Of a DNA stretch of 64,000 bases, positions 27,698 to 37,155 are shown in pieces (position 1 is the first letter of the stretch; every line of letters begins with the position of its first letter). This DNA is from Sulfurospirillum diekertiae (lineage in GTDB: Bacteria; Campylobacterota; Campylobacteria; Campylobacterales; Sulfurospirillaceae), in NCBI RefSeq assembly GCF_002162315.1, contig NZ_CP021416.1, forward strand, positions 1,872,207 to 1,936,206, in the 5' to 3' direction. Made by a program: the position numbers and the translations under genes. The notes under the pieces are model-generated. The model was given only the letters and a program-made list of their open reading frames with translations, was not told where the DNA came from and made no database searches.

Positions 27698-30281
27698 TTT
27701 CGGGGTGTTTCAATAACGCCTCAAGATCGGTGACATTCAAGGGTTTGCTAAAGTAATACCCTTGAGCTTCATCACATCCATTTTCTTTTAAAAAGTCCAA
27801 TTGCTCTTTAGTCTCAACACCTTCTGCAATGGTTTTCAAACCTAAACTCTTACCCAAGGCAATAATCGTTTTAACGATTTCACGATCTTCTGGGTCAATA
27901 CTAATATCGCGAATAAAGGACTGATCAATTTTGAGCTTATAGACTTTAAAGCGCTTCAAATAACTGAGCGATGAATACCCCGTGCCAAAATCATCGATAG
28001 AAAGACGAATTCCTTTTGCATTAAGCTCATTCATCGTCGCAATCGCATGAACAGGGTTTTGTGCTGTCACACTCTCTGTCAATTCAATCTCAAAATAGCA
28101 CGCAGGAAGATTGACCTCATCAATGATTGAACTCACAAGTTTGGAAAGATGCGCATGGTGAAATTGAACAGCGGAGAGATTAACGGCCACACTCATCGCT
28201 GGAAATCCAATATCAAGCCACTCTTTCATAGCCTTAGCTGCAGTACGCATCACCCATTCACCAATCAAAAGTATCTGTCCACTCTCTTCGGCAATAGGGA
28301 TAAATTCGCAAGGTGAAATCATACCAAACTCAGGATGATGCCAACGAAGCAGTGCTTCCACTCCTACAATTTTGCCATCACAAAGTGAAACTTGCGGCTG
28401 ATAATGCAGACTAAGTTCTCCTCTCACTTGCGCATAACGTAGTGCATTTTCTAAGCTTAAAATGCGAGCGGAACGGCTTTGAATTTCAGAAGTAAAGAAA
28501 CGATAACTGTTTCTGCCATTTTGTTTTGCTAAATACATTGCTGCGTCAGCACATTTAAAAAGGGTATCAATATCTGTCCCATCATCAGGATAAAGCGCAA
28601 TACCAATCGAAGCAGTTATAATCAACTCATTATCAGCAATCTTAATCGGCTGTTCAATCGCTTGAAGAAGTCGTTTTGCCATATGCACCGTATCGTCAAC
28701 GCTTACACCAGGTAATACAACCACAAACTCATCGCCGCCTTGACGTGAAAGGGTATCCACTTGGCGTAAAAGAGTCTTCAAGCGATTCGAAACTTTGACC
28801 AACAGTTGATCACCCACAGCATGCCCTAGCGTGTCATTAATATTTTTAAAATGGTCAAAGTCAATAAATAAAACTGCTAACTTTTCATTTTGTTTTTGTG
28901 CAATGTTAAGATCATGCTCAAGACGCAAGTGTAATTGAAGTTTATTGGGCAATGAGGTAAGAGGATCAAAATACTCAAGTTTTTGGATTTTTTCTTCATT
29001 TTCTTTGCGTATAGAAATATCGCGTGAAATACCAAGTATGCCTATAAGATCACTATTTTGATCATAGATAGGTGTTTTAATTGTCTCAAAAAAGCCATTG
29101 TACCCATCGCCTTTAAAACTGAGCTCTTCTTCATTACGAACAGATTGATGCGCATCCATTGCAATAATATCATGTGTTCTAAAAAAATCGGCTTGCTGAT
29201 AGTCCACAAAATCATAATCACTTTTGCCAATAATATCCTCTTCTTTTGCTCCATATAAACGCTCAAATGCTTTATTACACATAAGATAGATGCCATTAGG
29301 ATCTTTAAGCCATATAAGGTCAGGAATAGCATTTAAAACAATTTCTAATTGGCGCGCAAGTACATTTTTTTCATCTGTTGTTTGAAGCACTTTGGATTCT
29401 AGAGCAACTTTAGCCATCTTTAGATCAATAAATAGTTTTACCATAGAGACTAACATCAATGCGAAAACAAATGCCATGAGTTCTCGTACCATCAAAACAG
29501 GTGAATTATTCCATCCTTTTGTTGGAGCCATGCTAATTGTCCATGTATTGTTAGGGACTTCAAAGGTATAAATCACAGGATCAATCAATGAAGAATGGCT
29601 TGTGCTAGCAATGATCTGTTTCGTTTTGTTATCGGGGTGCACACGCCATACTTCATAAGAGAGTCCTTCGTGTTCTAAATGTGCACCTTTCACTGTATCA
29701 AAAATTTCTGAAATACGTATAACGGCTAGAACAAACCCTAAAAAACCCTCTTTTTTCGTTTCATCTTCAAAAAGCGGTAAACGGCCGACTAAACCAATAC
29801 CGCCTTGCACAAGCTCCAAAGGACCCGCTAAGGTCAGTTTACCACTGTCTCGTGTTAGAAATGACTCTTTTTTTTGAGTTTCTATTTCAAATAAATTCAG
29901 TCCAAGTGCTTTTTCATTACCGTGAAGAGGCGCAACTTGAGCAATGACACCAGCAGGTGCAATAGCAAGCTCAATGACACCAGGGTATTCAGATAAAAGA
30001 TTTTTCGAAACTCTTTCAAAATTGCGTATAAAAAAATCATCATTTTGGCTTAGCAGTGCTTGAAGTGTGTGGGTTGAGGAGAGAGCATGTTCGAGATTTA
30101 ATTTAATGTCATAACTGTAGTTTACCGCAGTCGTATAGACTTTAGCACGCTCTTCTTCAGTTTCCAAAGTATCAAAATAATAAATAATAAGCGATAAGAG
30201 TGAGAATGCAACTATAAAAATAATGGACAGAACCATTTTAAGGTTGCGAAATGGCATCAAAACTTCTCTATTCACACACAC
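27663..30281 (-). CDS. CHASE-PAS-GGDEF-EAL cyclic-di-GMP protein
   Basis: This is an 872-residue membrane signalling protein. In order it has a membrane helix (about 15-35), a periplasmic CHASE domain (about 50-245), a helix (about 264-286), PAS (about 310-425), GGDEF with an intact 515-519 motif, and EAL starting at 642 (EALLRW) with DDFGTGYSSLSYL. Both catalytic motifs are intact, so it may make or break c-di-GMP. GTG 30281 is preceded by AAAAGGG but the spacing is short; GTG 30275 or ATG 30257 are alternatives. It overlaps ppnP tail to tail. Confidence 0.9.
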   Translation of the reverse strand: MCVNREVLMPFRNLKMVLSIIFIVAFSLLSLIIYYFDTLETEEERAKVYTTAVNYSYDIKLNLEHALSSTHTLQALLSQNDDFFIRNFERVSKNLLSEYPGVIELAIAPAGVIAQVAPLHGNEKALGLNLFEIETQKKESFLTRDSGKLTLAGPLELVQGGIGLVGRLPLFEDETKKEGFLGFVLAVIRISEIFDTVKGAHLEHEGLSYEVWRVHPDNKTKQIIASTSHSSLIDPVIYTFEVPNNTWTISMAPTKGWNNSPVLMVRELMAFVFALMLVSMVKLFIDLKMAKVALESKVLQTTDEKNVLARQLEIVLNAIPDLIWLKDPNGIYLMCNKAFERLYGAKEEDIIGKSDYDFVDYQQADFFRTHDIIAMDAHQSVRNEEELSFKGDGYNGFFETIKTPIYDQNSDLIGILGISRDISIRKENEEKIQKLEYFDPLTSLPNKLQLHLRLEHDLNIAQKQNEKLAVLFIDFDHFKNINDTLGHAVGDQLLVKVSNRLKTLLRQVDTLSRQGGDEFVVVLPGVSVDDTVHMAKRLLQAIEQPIKIADNELIITASIGIALYPDDGTDIDTLFKCADAAMYLAKQNGRNSYRFFTSEIQSRSARILSLENALRYAQVRGELSLHYQPQVSLCDGKIVGVEALLRWHHPEFGMISPCEFIPIAEESGQILLIGEWVMRTAAKAMKEWLDIGFPAMSVAVNLSAVQFHHAHLSKLVSSIIDEVNLPACYFEIELTESVTAQNPVHAIATMNELNAKGIRLSIDDFGTGYSSLSYLKRFKVYKLKIDQSFIRDISIDPEDREIVKTIIALGKSLGLKTIAEGVETKEQLDFLKENGCDEAQGYYFSKPLNVTDLEALLKHPEIILRKNSNNPQ

Positions 30282-30307
30282 CCTTTTCTATGAAGTGACT
30301 TATTGTA

Positions 30308-31456
30308 TCAAATAATTGCTTTGACAAGAAAGGAAGCAGAAGCAAATGCCCATTGAAAATTAAAACCGCCTAATTCTCCTGTTACATCAAGCACTTCACC
30401 GATAAAATAGAGATCTTTACAGCGTTGACTCTCAAAGCTATGCGCATCAATTTCATCTGTTTTTACACCGCCTCTCGTCACTTCAGCTTTGGTATAGCCA
30501 AAATTTCCAGCAGGTGCAAAGGTGTACGACTTTAAAGAGCAGAGTAATTCTCGCTCGTGAGCCGTCAATTTGGAAAGCACCTTATCTTCCATACCCATAG
30601 CATCCAAAAATGCCTTAATCAGACGTCTAGGAAGTCCAAGTGCTGTAATAATCTGCTTTTTACTCTGTTCTTTCAATAAAGCTTCCATACTCTTGACGTG
30701 TGGCAAAAAGTCAATCGTGATATTCCCTTTTTTCCAATATAACGAACCACTCAAAACAGCAGGACCACTAATGCCTTTGTGGGCAAACAGAAGATTCTCG
30801 CTAAAGCGTTTCCCTTCTACATGTAGGGTGACAGGCAAAGCAATACCACTGAGTTCTTTCATCCAAAATTGCTCTTTTTGAAGCGTTAATCCGACAAGTG
30901 CAGGAGAAGGAGTTACAAAGCTATGTCCAAAAGACTCTGCAATTTTGTAGCCAATATCACTCGCACCAATGCTTGCATAACTCAGCCCTCCACTGGCAAC
31001 GACTACTTTTTTGGCGTGAATTTCACCTTTATCGGTCGTGACACAAAAATGCTCATTTTTCGTTACATGTAAAACCTTAGTGGAAAGATAAAACGTACAA
31101 TACGAAGTCAAACGTCCAAAAATGGAGACCAACTCTTTAGCACTGTTGGCACAAAAGATTTGTCCATGATCACGTTCTTCTATGCTCAGGTGGTGTTCTT
31201 TGACAAATGAAAGCGTAGATGTAGCATCAAAGGAAGAGAGAACGGGCGCAATAAACGCTTGATCTCCCAGATAATTATCAGTTGTTGCAAAACGATTGGT
31301 AAGATTGCATTTTCCACCACCAGAGATCAATAATTTTGCCCCTATTTTAGGATTAACATCCACCAAGGCAACATCATGTCCTTGCAAGTGTGAGGCTGCC
31401 ATCAAAGCGCTTGCTCCCGCTCCGATGAAAAGAATATCGTGAATTTTCAAACTCAA
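30308..31456 (-). CDS. BaiN/HI0933-family FAD-dependent flavoprotein
   Basis: The 382-residue protein has an N-terminal dinucleotide-binding GAGASALMAA, the family mark ISGGGKCNLTN, VVASGGLSYASIGASDIGY, and a C-terminal FAD segment (GEVLDVTGELGGFNFQWAFASA). Members of this family are poorly characterised flavin reductases, related to the BaiN bile-acid enzyme. The gene sits 17 bases after the SIMPL-domain gene in the same direction. Two degenerate palindrome copies lie inside (near 30819 and 31062). Confidence 0.88.
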   Translation of the reverse strand: MSLKIHDILFIGAGASALMAASHLQGHDVALVDVNPKIGAKLLISGGGKCNLTNRFATTDNYLGDQAFIAPVLSSFDATSTLSFVKEHHLSIEERDHGQIFCANSAKELVSIFGRLTSYCTFYLSTKVLHVTKNEHFCVTTDKGEIHAKKVVVASGGLSYASIGASDIGYKIAESFGHSFVTPSPALVGLTLQKEQFWMKELSGIALPVTLHVEGKRFSENLLFAHKGISGPAVLSGSLYWKKGNITIDFLPHVKSMEALLKEQSKKQIITALGLPRRLIKAFLDAMGMEDKVLSKLTAHERELLCSLKSYTFAPAGNFGYTKAEVTRGGVKTDEIDAHSFESQRCKDLYFIGEVLDVTGELGGFNFQWAFASASFLVKAII

Positions 31457-31473
31457 AACTTTACCAAAATCGA

Positions 31474-32172
31474 TTACTTAACTGCACACGTATAATTAAC
31501 AGTTGCCGATAAAGAGAGGGTTTCATCGTGCATGATAGGCTCTTCGGTAGGAACAGACTCTTCTTTTAAAGAGGCATTTGCTCGAGAGAGCATACTCTTC
31601 ATCATGACAGGTTGAGGCTCAGTTCCTTCAAAAGTAACCGCACTTATCTCGCAGTGCATCTTCATCTCTTTTGAAAAAAAGGCTGCTTGTTCGCTCGCTG
31701 TTTGTAACAAAGAGGCACGCATCGCAAGACGTGTGCTATTGCGAGTTTTCAGGCTCACTTCCCATGTTAGGGCACTTTGATTGATGAGAACACTTGGCGC
31801 TTTAACTTTCTGAATTGCCACTAAGAGAGCATTGTAATGATCAATAGACTTAAAATCACACCCAAAAGAGAGCGTTCCACCGTAGCCATTAAAAATCTGC
31901 TTTTGATCTTTATAGGTGTAACGAGGAACAAGATAATAACCACCGCCACGACAAAATTCACCTTTAGGGTCAAACTGCTTAACCGAAGCAACAATGACAT
32001 TAAGATGTTCTTTAATCGCATCAGCACTTTTGTTTTGCTCTTCAAAACCAATCTGGGCACGTAAAACATCAGGCGTTAATGCTTGTGAAACTTGCTCATT
32101 GGTTGTGATATTCATGGCTGCACTGGCAAAAAGGGGTAGAAAGCTGAGTAGAAGCATTACGCTTATTTTCAT
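31474..32172 (-). CDS. periplasmic SIMPL-domain (DUF541) protein
   Basis: The 232-residue protein has a signal peptide (LLLSFLPLFASAA, cleavage near 18-19) and a SIMPL domain ending in LSLSATVNYTCAV. Cysteines at FCRGGGYY, FGCDF, HCEIS and YTCAVK could form two disulfides. The family is of unknown role and is linked to envelope stress in some bacteria. It shares direction and close spacing (18 bases) with trmL upstream. Confidence 0.75.
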   Translation of the reverse strand: MKISVMLLLSFLPLFASAAMNITTNEQVSQALTPDVLRAQIGFEEQNKSADAIKEHLNVIVASVKQFDPKGEFCRGGGYYLVPRYTYKDQKQIFNGYGGTLSFGCDFKSIDHYNALLVAIQKVKAPSVLINQSALTWEVSLKTRNSTRLAMRASLLQTASEQAAFFSKEMKMHCEISAVTFEGTEPQPVMMKSMLSRANASLKEESVPTEEPIMHDETLSLSATVNYTCAVK

Positions 32173-32190
32173 GGTGTCGCCTTTAATAGT

Positions 32191-32670
32191 TTATGACCAA
32201 GAGGTTGATTTAAACGTTTCAAAATTTTGACGAATGGCATCGTATAGAATAATGCCAGCCGAAGTCGCTTGGTTCAAACTTCTGCCGTTTTTGCCCATCG
32301 GAATGGTTATGGCATTTTCCCATTTCATTTTCATCAATTCCATCGGAAGCCCTGTGGACTCACCTCCAAAAAAGAGAAAATCTCCTGGTTTAAAAGAGGC
32401 TTCAAAATAAGTTTTCTTTGTTTTGGTTGTAGCAAAAAAGAAACGTTCCAATTTGTCTTTGTGTGCTTCTAAAAAATCATCTAAATTTTCCCAAACCGTC
32501 ACATCCAACAGATGCCAATAATCTAGCCCTGCACGTTTCACACTCTTATCACTGATCTCAAACATGGTCGGCTTAATGATGTGCAATTTACAATCGGCAT
32601 TAACGCACATTCGACCAATACTCCCCGTATTTTGCGGGATTTGAGGGTGTACTAAAACGATGTTAAACAT
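32191..32670 (-). CDS. trmL: tRNA (cytidine(34)-2'-O)-methyltransferase
   Basis: The 159-residue SPOUT-class enzyme methylates the wobble ribose of leucine tRNAs using SAM. The trefoil-knot motifs are clear: N-terminal HPQIPQNTGSIGRMC, central FLFFGGESTGLP, and C-terminal IPMGKNGRSLNQATSAGI. I chose ATG 32670 because AGGAG lies 8 bases upstream and the family begins there; the frame to 32721 adds 17 unrelated residues. Confidence 0.95.
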   Translation of the reverse strand: MFNIVLVHPQIPQNTGSIGRMCVNADCKLHIIKPTMFEISDKSVKRAGLDYWHLLDVTVWENLDDFLEAHKDKLERFFFATTKTKKTYFEASFKPGDFLFFGGESTGLPMELMKMKWENAITIPMGKNGRSLNQATSAGIILYDAIRQNFETFKSTSWS

Positions 32671-32710
32671 AAAATAATCTCCTAAATAACAAAAAACTTT
32701 CTTCGATCTA

Positions 32711-32803
32711 CTAAAGCGCACAAACCGAATAATTCTGCCTCATCAGAGGCTAGCTTTAGTGCCCCAGTGGCTAACGTAGTATGTCGGGCTTTGCCCAATA
32801 TAC
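32711..32803 (-). repeat. GTAG-hairpin repeat, divergent copy C
   Basis: Between trmL and purU. It shares the core CCCAGTG(GC)TAACGTAG with copies at 37.0 and 52.2 kb. The core is followed by an imperfect hairpin (32779-32803) with the same TTT loop but a different stem (GGGC/GCCC). A second hairpin (GCCTC/GAGGC, 32737-32750) lies on the other side, enclosed by CTAAAG/CTTTAG (32711-32716 and 32754-32759). Confidence 0.6.
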
Positions 32804-32812
32804 GTGTCAAAA

Positions 32813-33655
32813 TTAAAATATAATTGTTTTGTTATCGTGAACGAAAATACGTTCCTCAAAAACCAAATCAAGGGCATTGGAGAGCACCACTTTTTCCACA
32901 TTACGACCTGCGCGTTGCATATCACGCCATGTCATTTCATGATTCACACGTACGACATCTTGCGCGATAATTGGACCTTCATCAAGGTTATTGTTGACAA
33001 AGTGCGCGGTGGCTCCAATGATCTTAACACCCCTTGCAAATGCCTGTTTATAAGGATTTGCCCCCACAAAAGCTGGTAAAAATGAGTGGTGAATGTTGAT
33101 CATTCGCTCGTCATAATGCCCTACAAATTCACTGGATAAAATGCGCATATATTTGGCTAGAACAATATAATCTACCGTGTATTGTGCCAACACTTCCAAG
33201 ACTTTTGTCTCATGTTCGGCTCGGTTCAATCCTTCATGGCTGACACAGTGAAAGGGAATGTTAAATTTATTGCTCAAATCTCTTAAATCTTCGTAGTTCG
33301 AAACAATCGCTAAAATGTTTGCATTGAGATCATCACTATCATGCTTTAGTAAAATATCACCCAAACAATGTGTCTCTTTTGTACCCATTAAGATGATGTC
33401 TTTTTTGCGTGCTTCTGCTACATAAATCTCCGCATGCGCTGGCAACATCGCTTGAAGCGTTCCTTGAAATTCGTTCATGTTGACTTCGCCACTCAGCTCC
33501 GCACGCATAAAAAATTTACCGTTTTCTCTGTCAACATACTCATCATTTTTGATAATGTTCAGCTGATATTTAAATACCACATCCGCAATGCGGTAAATCA
33601 ACCCCTTCTCATCCGAACAATCAATTTTTAAAATATAATTTTTAGCTGTTTCCAT
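32813..33655 (-). CDS. purU: formyltetrahydrofolate deformylase
   Basis: The 280-residue enzyme hydrolyses 10-formyltetrahydrofolate to formate and tetrahydrofolate, balancing one-carbon units and feeding purine synthesis. It has an N-terminal ACT domain (about 8-80) and a formyltransferase-fold domain with catalytic Asn187 and His189 (INIHHSFLPAF) and Asp225 (LDEGPI). It starts immediately after the cca stop, as in Campylobacter. Confidence 0.95.
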   Translation of the reverse strand: METAKNYILKIDCSDEKGLIYRIADVVFKYQLNIIKNDEYVDRENGKFFMRAELSGEVNMNEFQGTLQAMLPAHAEIYVAEARKKDIILMGTKETHCLGDILLKHDSDDLNANILAIVSNYEDLRDLSNKFNIPFHCVSHEGLNRAEHETKVLEVLAQYTVDYIVLAKYMRILSSEFVGHYDERMINIHHSFLPAFVGANPYKQAFARGVKIIGATAHFVNNNLDEGPIIAQDVVRVNHEMTWRDMQRAGRNVEKVVLSNALDLVFEERIFVHDNKTIIF

Positions 33656-34777
33656 CTATTTACACACCTGTTTTATTTTTTCAATTCGTCTTCGTTTTAA
33701 TTCATGCCTAATGGCTTCTTTTTCAAATCCATCACGGATCACCTCTTGGACACTGACGTCTCCTGTAAAAATTTCATTCCAAATTCCAAGTTTACATGCT
33801 TTTTCTTTAACACCATTTCGGTAATTTCCAAGCCAAAGTTTAAGAGGCAATTCAAGGCTTACATGTAAAAGCATTTCATCGCTGATCTCCCCTTCAAAAA
33901 AAGGCTGATACTTGAAGGTTTGCAGATAATGATTGGGTGCATCAAGCATCCTAAACCATTGTAAGGAATCTTGCTTTAAACGATTTGCGACGATATAAAC
34001 AAAATAGTAAGGACGAAGTGCCTCTTCAAAATTTTGCTTGTATCGTAGCAATTCACGTGCAATTTCAAAAAAGTGATTTTCAACTTTACATGTAAAGCAT
34101 TTTTCAAAGAGCCGAAGCTCATACATGTAAAAGAGTCCATAGTGCAAAAAGGAAGCGCGAAAGAGCTTTTCAAACTCCCATAAAATACGCGGACGACTCA
34201 AATCGCTTAGATCAATATTTCGCATCACTTCCGCACTTTGAGGCTCTACCTTAAAGCCAAGGCGTGCACTAAATTGCATAGCACGAAGCACTCTAAGGCT
34301 GTCTTCTCTAAAACTTTTTTCATCTATGATAGAGAGCGTCTTATGCGCAATCGCCTCTTTACCACCCCAGAAATCAAGCAACTGTCCGCTAAAGATATTC
34401 AGCATCATCGCATTCACACTAAAATCACGACGCCTTGATGCCTCTTTTTCATCTTGACAGATAGCAACTTCAAAGGCAGTATGTCCAACACCGCTTTTGT
34501 GCTCAACACGAGGCAGTGAAAAATCGATATTGCCAAGCTTATAGACAAAAAAACTTTTCCCCACACCCACTGCACCCATGCGTGTCATTAAGCGATCAAA
34601 TGCCTCGGGGGCAATATCATAGACTTCGATATCTAAATCGTGCAAAGGTTCATCTAAACAGAGGTCACGCACGCTGCCCCCTACCAAATAAGCTCGCTTG
34701 GTGTAGGGCTTCAAAAATGCAATAGCATTTTGTATTTGTTGATCAAAATGCGCAGGGAAAACGCAATTTAATTTCAT
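33656..34777 (-). CDS. cca: CCA tRNA nucleotidyltransferase / poly(A) polymerase family
   Basis: This 373-residue class II nucleotidyltransferase adds or repairs the CCA end of tRNA. The head domain has GGSVRD (33-38) and the metal-binding DLD (Asp47, Asp49), then RRDFSVNAM and the RRxR-like RVLRAMQFSARLGF element. It overlaps the CiaD-like gene by 4 bases. An exact palindrome copy (34085-34096) and two near copies lie in the C-terminal half, read as F-T-C-K, L-H-V-S and a Y-M-Y context. Confidence 0.92.
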   Translation of the reverse strand: MKLNCVFPAHFDQQIQNAIAFLKPYTKRAYLVGGSVRDLCLDEPLHDLDIEVYDIAPEAFDRLMTRMGAVGVGKSFFVYKLGNIDFSLPRVEHKSGVGHTAFEVAICQDEKEASRRRDFSVNAMMLNIFSGQLLDFWGGKEAIAHKTLSIIDEKSFREDSLRVLRAMQFSARLGFKVEPQSAEVMRNIDLSDLSRPRILWEFEKLFRASFLHYGLFYMYELRLFEKCFTCKVENHFFEIARELLRYKQNFEEALRPYYFVYIVANRLKQDSLQWFRMLDAPNHYLQTFKYQPFFEGEISDEMLLHVSLELPLKLWLGNYRNGVKEKACKLGIWNEIFTGDVSVQEVIRDGFEKEAIRHELKRRRIEKIKQVCK

Positions 34778-35169
34778 TTTTTCGTGGCTTCCATCTGCTC
34801 CAGTTGTTCGTCAATCGTTGCTAAAAGGTACTCTAAAAAATTGAGTGTCAAATCTATTTTGGCTTCTATATTTCGATTATTGGGGGATTGGAACCCTTCA
34901 AAAAGTACCAAAATACGCTCTCTAAGGTTCATATAAAACTGTTTTTGGCTCTCATGGCAAGACTCTTCTTCACTCTCCTGAGGCATACCATACGCTTTGA
35001 TCATGTTGATCTCTTCATTAAGTTCTAACAGTGGCTCTGGTTCAAAAGAACCAATTTCAGGTTCAGGTTCACGTATACGCGGTGGTTGAAGTGTTTGTTG
35101 TTGCTCTTCTTTGGGTACTACCTCTTCAAGCTCTTTGAGCGTTGAGAGAATCATATCTTTTAATTCCAT
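34774..35169 (-). CDS. CiaD-like domain protein
   Basis: This 131-residue acidic protein has a glutamate/proline-rich middle (about 20-65) and a helical C-terminal domain (NLRERILVLFEGFQS, then KIDLTLNFLEYLLATIDEQL). Position between a small ORF and cca, and the C-terminal pattern, match Campylobacter jejuni CiaD (Cj0788), a secreted invasion factor. In a free-living relative the ancestral role is probably different and unknown. I chose ATG 35169, which overlaps the upstream stop by 10 bases. Family assignment is from memory of synteny and domain pattern. Confidence 0.7.
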   Translation of the reverse strand: MELKDMILSTLKELEEVVPKEEQQQTLQPPRIREPEPEIGSFEPEPLLELNEEINMIKAYGMPQESEEESCHESQKQFYMNLRERILVLFEGFQSPNNRNIEAKIDLTLNFLEYLLATIDEQLEQMEATKK

Positions 35170-35408
35170 AGCTTTACCAACCACCTTTCAAATTCTAAAA
35201 ATTCCACTTCTGAGTTCATTGTTAAAAAAAATTTCTTCATCTCTTCATCTACACCCAAATACTTTTTGCGAATCCCTGAAAGACGTTTGATAGCAATTTT
35301 TGCCTCTTTATTGTCAGGATTTTCACGCAATAACTCTTTGTAAATATCCAAAGCCTCGTTTTTGAGACCTTGGAGTTCGTAGATCGAAGCGAGCGTGAGT
35401 GTTTTCAT
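35160..35408 (-). CDS. small TPR-like protein upstream of ciaD-like gene
   Basis: The 82-residue helical protein opens with one tetratricopeptide-like repeat ([20 protein letters not shown], residues about 6-25, ending in NPDNKEA). The remainder is charged and helical. ATG overlaps the leuB stop by 4 bases. The equivalent position in C. jejuni holds a similar short gene (Cj0787). Function is unknown; it may assist the CiaD-like protein. Confidence 0.7.
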   Translation of the reverse strand: MKTLTLASIYELQGLKNEALDIYKELLRENPDNKEAKIAIKRLSGIRKKYLGVDEEMKKFFLTMNSEVEFLEFERWLVKLWN

Positions 35409-36478
35409 ATTTTAGCTACATAATCCGCGATAATAGAGCCAATTTGTGTCGTTGAACACACTTCCTTAGCACCATAATTAGCTAAATCTTTGGTGCGATA
35501 GCCATCATGCAATACTTTTTTAATCGCCATTTCAATACGATCTGCCGCTTTTTCTTCACCGAGTGCAAAACGAAGCATCATTGAGGCACTTAAAATGGTG
35601 GCAAGAGGATTGGCGATGCCTTGTCCTGCAATGTCTGGAGCAGAGCCGTGAATCGGTTCAAACAGGCCCACTTTCCCCCCCATAGAAGCGGACGGTAACA
35701 AGCCAATAGAACCACTAATCATACTGGCCTCATCACTAAGGATGTCTCCAAAGATATTGCCCGTTAAAATCACGTCAAATTGGCGTGGGTTACGAACCAG
35801 TTGCATAGCAGCATTGTCTACATACATATGTGTTAAGGTTACTTCAGGGTACTCTTTTGCGATTTCATTCACGGTATCACGCCAAAGTTGACTCACTTCC
35901 AAAACATTCGCTTTATCGACAGAGCAGACCTCTTTGCGACGTTTCATCGCTGATTCAAAGGCAACATGCGCGATACGCTCGATCTCAGGCTTAGTGTACA
36001 CCATCGTGTTGTAGCCTTTAAAGCCATCATTACCACGAGGTTCACCAAAGTAAATACCGCCGATAAGTTCACGAACTACTAAAAGATCAACCCCTTTTAG
36101 CACTTCAGGTTTAAGCGTACTGGCATCTAACAATTCATCAAAAATAGCCGTTGGACGAAGATTTGCAAAAAGTCTCAATGATTTACGAAGTTTTAAAAGT
36201 CCCGTCTCTGGGCGAAACTCACGTGGCAAAGTGTCCCATTTTTGACCACCAATGGCGCCAAACAAAACAGCATCCGCTTTGAGACAACCTTCAATCGTCT
36301 CATCGGGAAGTGGTGTTCCTTTAAAATCATACGCCACGCCACCCATAAGATACTCTTCGTAATGAAGTTCAAAATTTTCATGGGAACAGACACTATCAAG
36401 CACTTTAATCGCTTCATCCACAATCTCAGGACCAATACCATCGCCTCTAATCACCGCTATTTTATAAGTTTTTTTCAT
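35405..36478 (-). CDS. leuB: 3-isopropylmalate dehydrogenase
   Basis: The 357-residue NAD-dependent enzyme makes 2-oxo-4-methyl-3-carboxypentanoate in leucine synthesis. It starts with the typical [14 protein letters not shown], then has [22 protein letters not shown], the [15 protein letters not shown] region and the NAD-binding [18 protein letters not shown]. It overlaps leuD and the next small gene by 4 bases each, so translation is coupled across the operon. Confidence 0.97.
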   Translation of the reverse strand: MKKTYKIAVIRGDGIGPEIVDEAIKVLDSVCSHENFELHYEEYLMGGVAYDFKGTPLPDETIEGCLKADAVLFGAIGGQKWDTLPREFRPETGLLKLRKSLRLFANLRPTAIFDELLDASTLKPEVLKGVDLLVVRELIGGIYFGEPRGNDGFKGYNTMVYTKPEIERIAHVAFESAMKRRKEVCSVDKANVLEVSQLWRDTVNEIAKEYPEVTLTHMYVDNAAMQLVRNPRQFDVILTGNIFGDILSDEASMISGSIGLLPSASMGGKVGLFEPIHGSAPDIAGQGIANPLATILSASMMLRFALGEEKAADRIEMAIKKVLHDGYRTKDLANYGAKEVCSTTQIGSIIADYVAKI

Positions 36479-36963
36479 TTCATTATCTCTTTTTTAGCAT
36501 AATTCATCAATCCGCCACATCCAATAAGTTCTTGCATAAAAAGGGGGATCGGGGTAAATTTATAGATTTTTGTACCGTTTTTCACTTCACCACTCTCCAT
36601 AGAAATAACAATAGTATCGCCCTCTTTGATGGTATCAGTTTCTGCCAGTTCAAAAATAGGAAGTCCCGTATTAAATGCATTTCGGTAAAAAATACGTGCA
36701 AAACTCTTCGCAACAACCGCACTCACACCCGCAGCTTTAAGGGCTATTGGAGCATGCTCACGACTACTGCCACACCCAAAGTTTTCACCCGCAACGATAA
36801 TGTCACCCGCTTTGACTTTGTTGACAAACTCTGGATCTGCATCTTCCATAACATGTTTAGCAAGCTCTTTCGGATCAGAAGTGTTCAAATACCTCGCCGC
36901 AATAATAAGATCGGTGTCGATGTTATCGCCAAAGTGCCATACTTTTCCGCTAATAGTACCCAT
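36475..36963 (-). CDS. leuD: 3-isopropylmalate dehydratase small subunit
   Basis: This 162-residue subunit of isopropylmalate isomerase has [30 protein letters not shown] and [15 protein letters not shown], all typical of LeuD. It is first in the leuD-leuB-cca-purU string, with AAGGAT before ATG 36963. leuA and leuC are not in the window. A GTAG-hairpin repeat lies about 40 bases upstream of the start, on the opposite sense. Confidence 0.97.
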   Translation of the reverse strand: MGTISGKVWHFGDNIDTDLIIAARYLNTSDPKELAKHVMEDADPEFVNKVKAGDIIVAGENFGCGSSREHAPIALKAAGVSAVVAKSFARIFYRNAFNTGLPIFELAETDTIKEGDTIVISMESGEVKNGTKIYKFTPIPLFMQELIGCGGLMNYAKKEIMK

Positions 36964-37000
36964 GGTTATCCTTAGTGCTCTTGATTTAATAGACTTTCAA

Positions 37001-37090
37001 TACGCTTTTAAAGCAAAGCTTAAAAAAGCTACGTTAACACTGGGTTTTCTTCGGCAGAAAGCCCACGCACCTTAGGTGCTTTAACTTCTT
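37001..37090 (+). repeat. GTAG-hairpin repeat, copy A
   Basis: In the gap between an ABC gene and leuD. It has three hairpins in order: GCTTTT/AAAAGC enclosing AAGC-AAA-GCTT (37004-37029), then conserved CTACGTTAACACTGGG, then a 9-bp stem with one G-T pair (37042-37050 with 37056-37064), then GCACC/GGTGC (37067-37079). About three quarters of bases match copy B at 52.2 kb. Confidence 0.75.
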
Positions 37091-37155
37091 GCAAATTTAG
37101 TTTCGTAAGATTTTAATAAAAAATTTTATCTAAAGAGCGTTGTGAAAAAGTTTAA

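Noticed and set aside
32671-32812. possible tRNA in the trmL-purU gap because of stable stems
   Set aside because: No cloverleaf, anticodon arm or TPsiC-like GTTCRANNC sequence could be drawn. The stems fit the GTAG-hairpin repeat instead.
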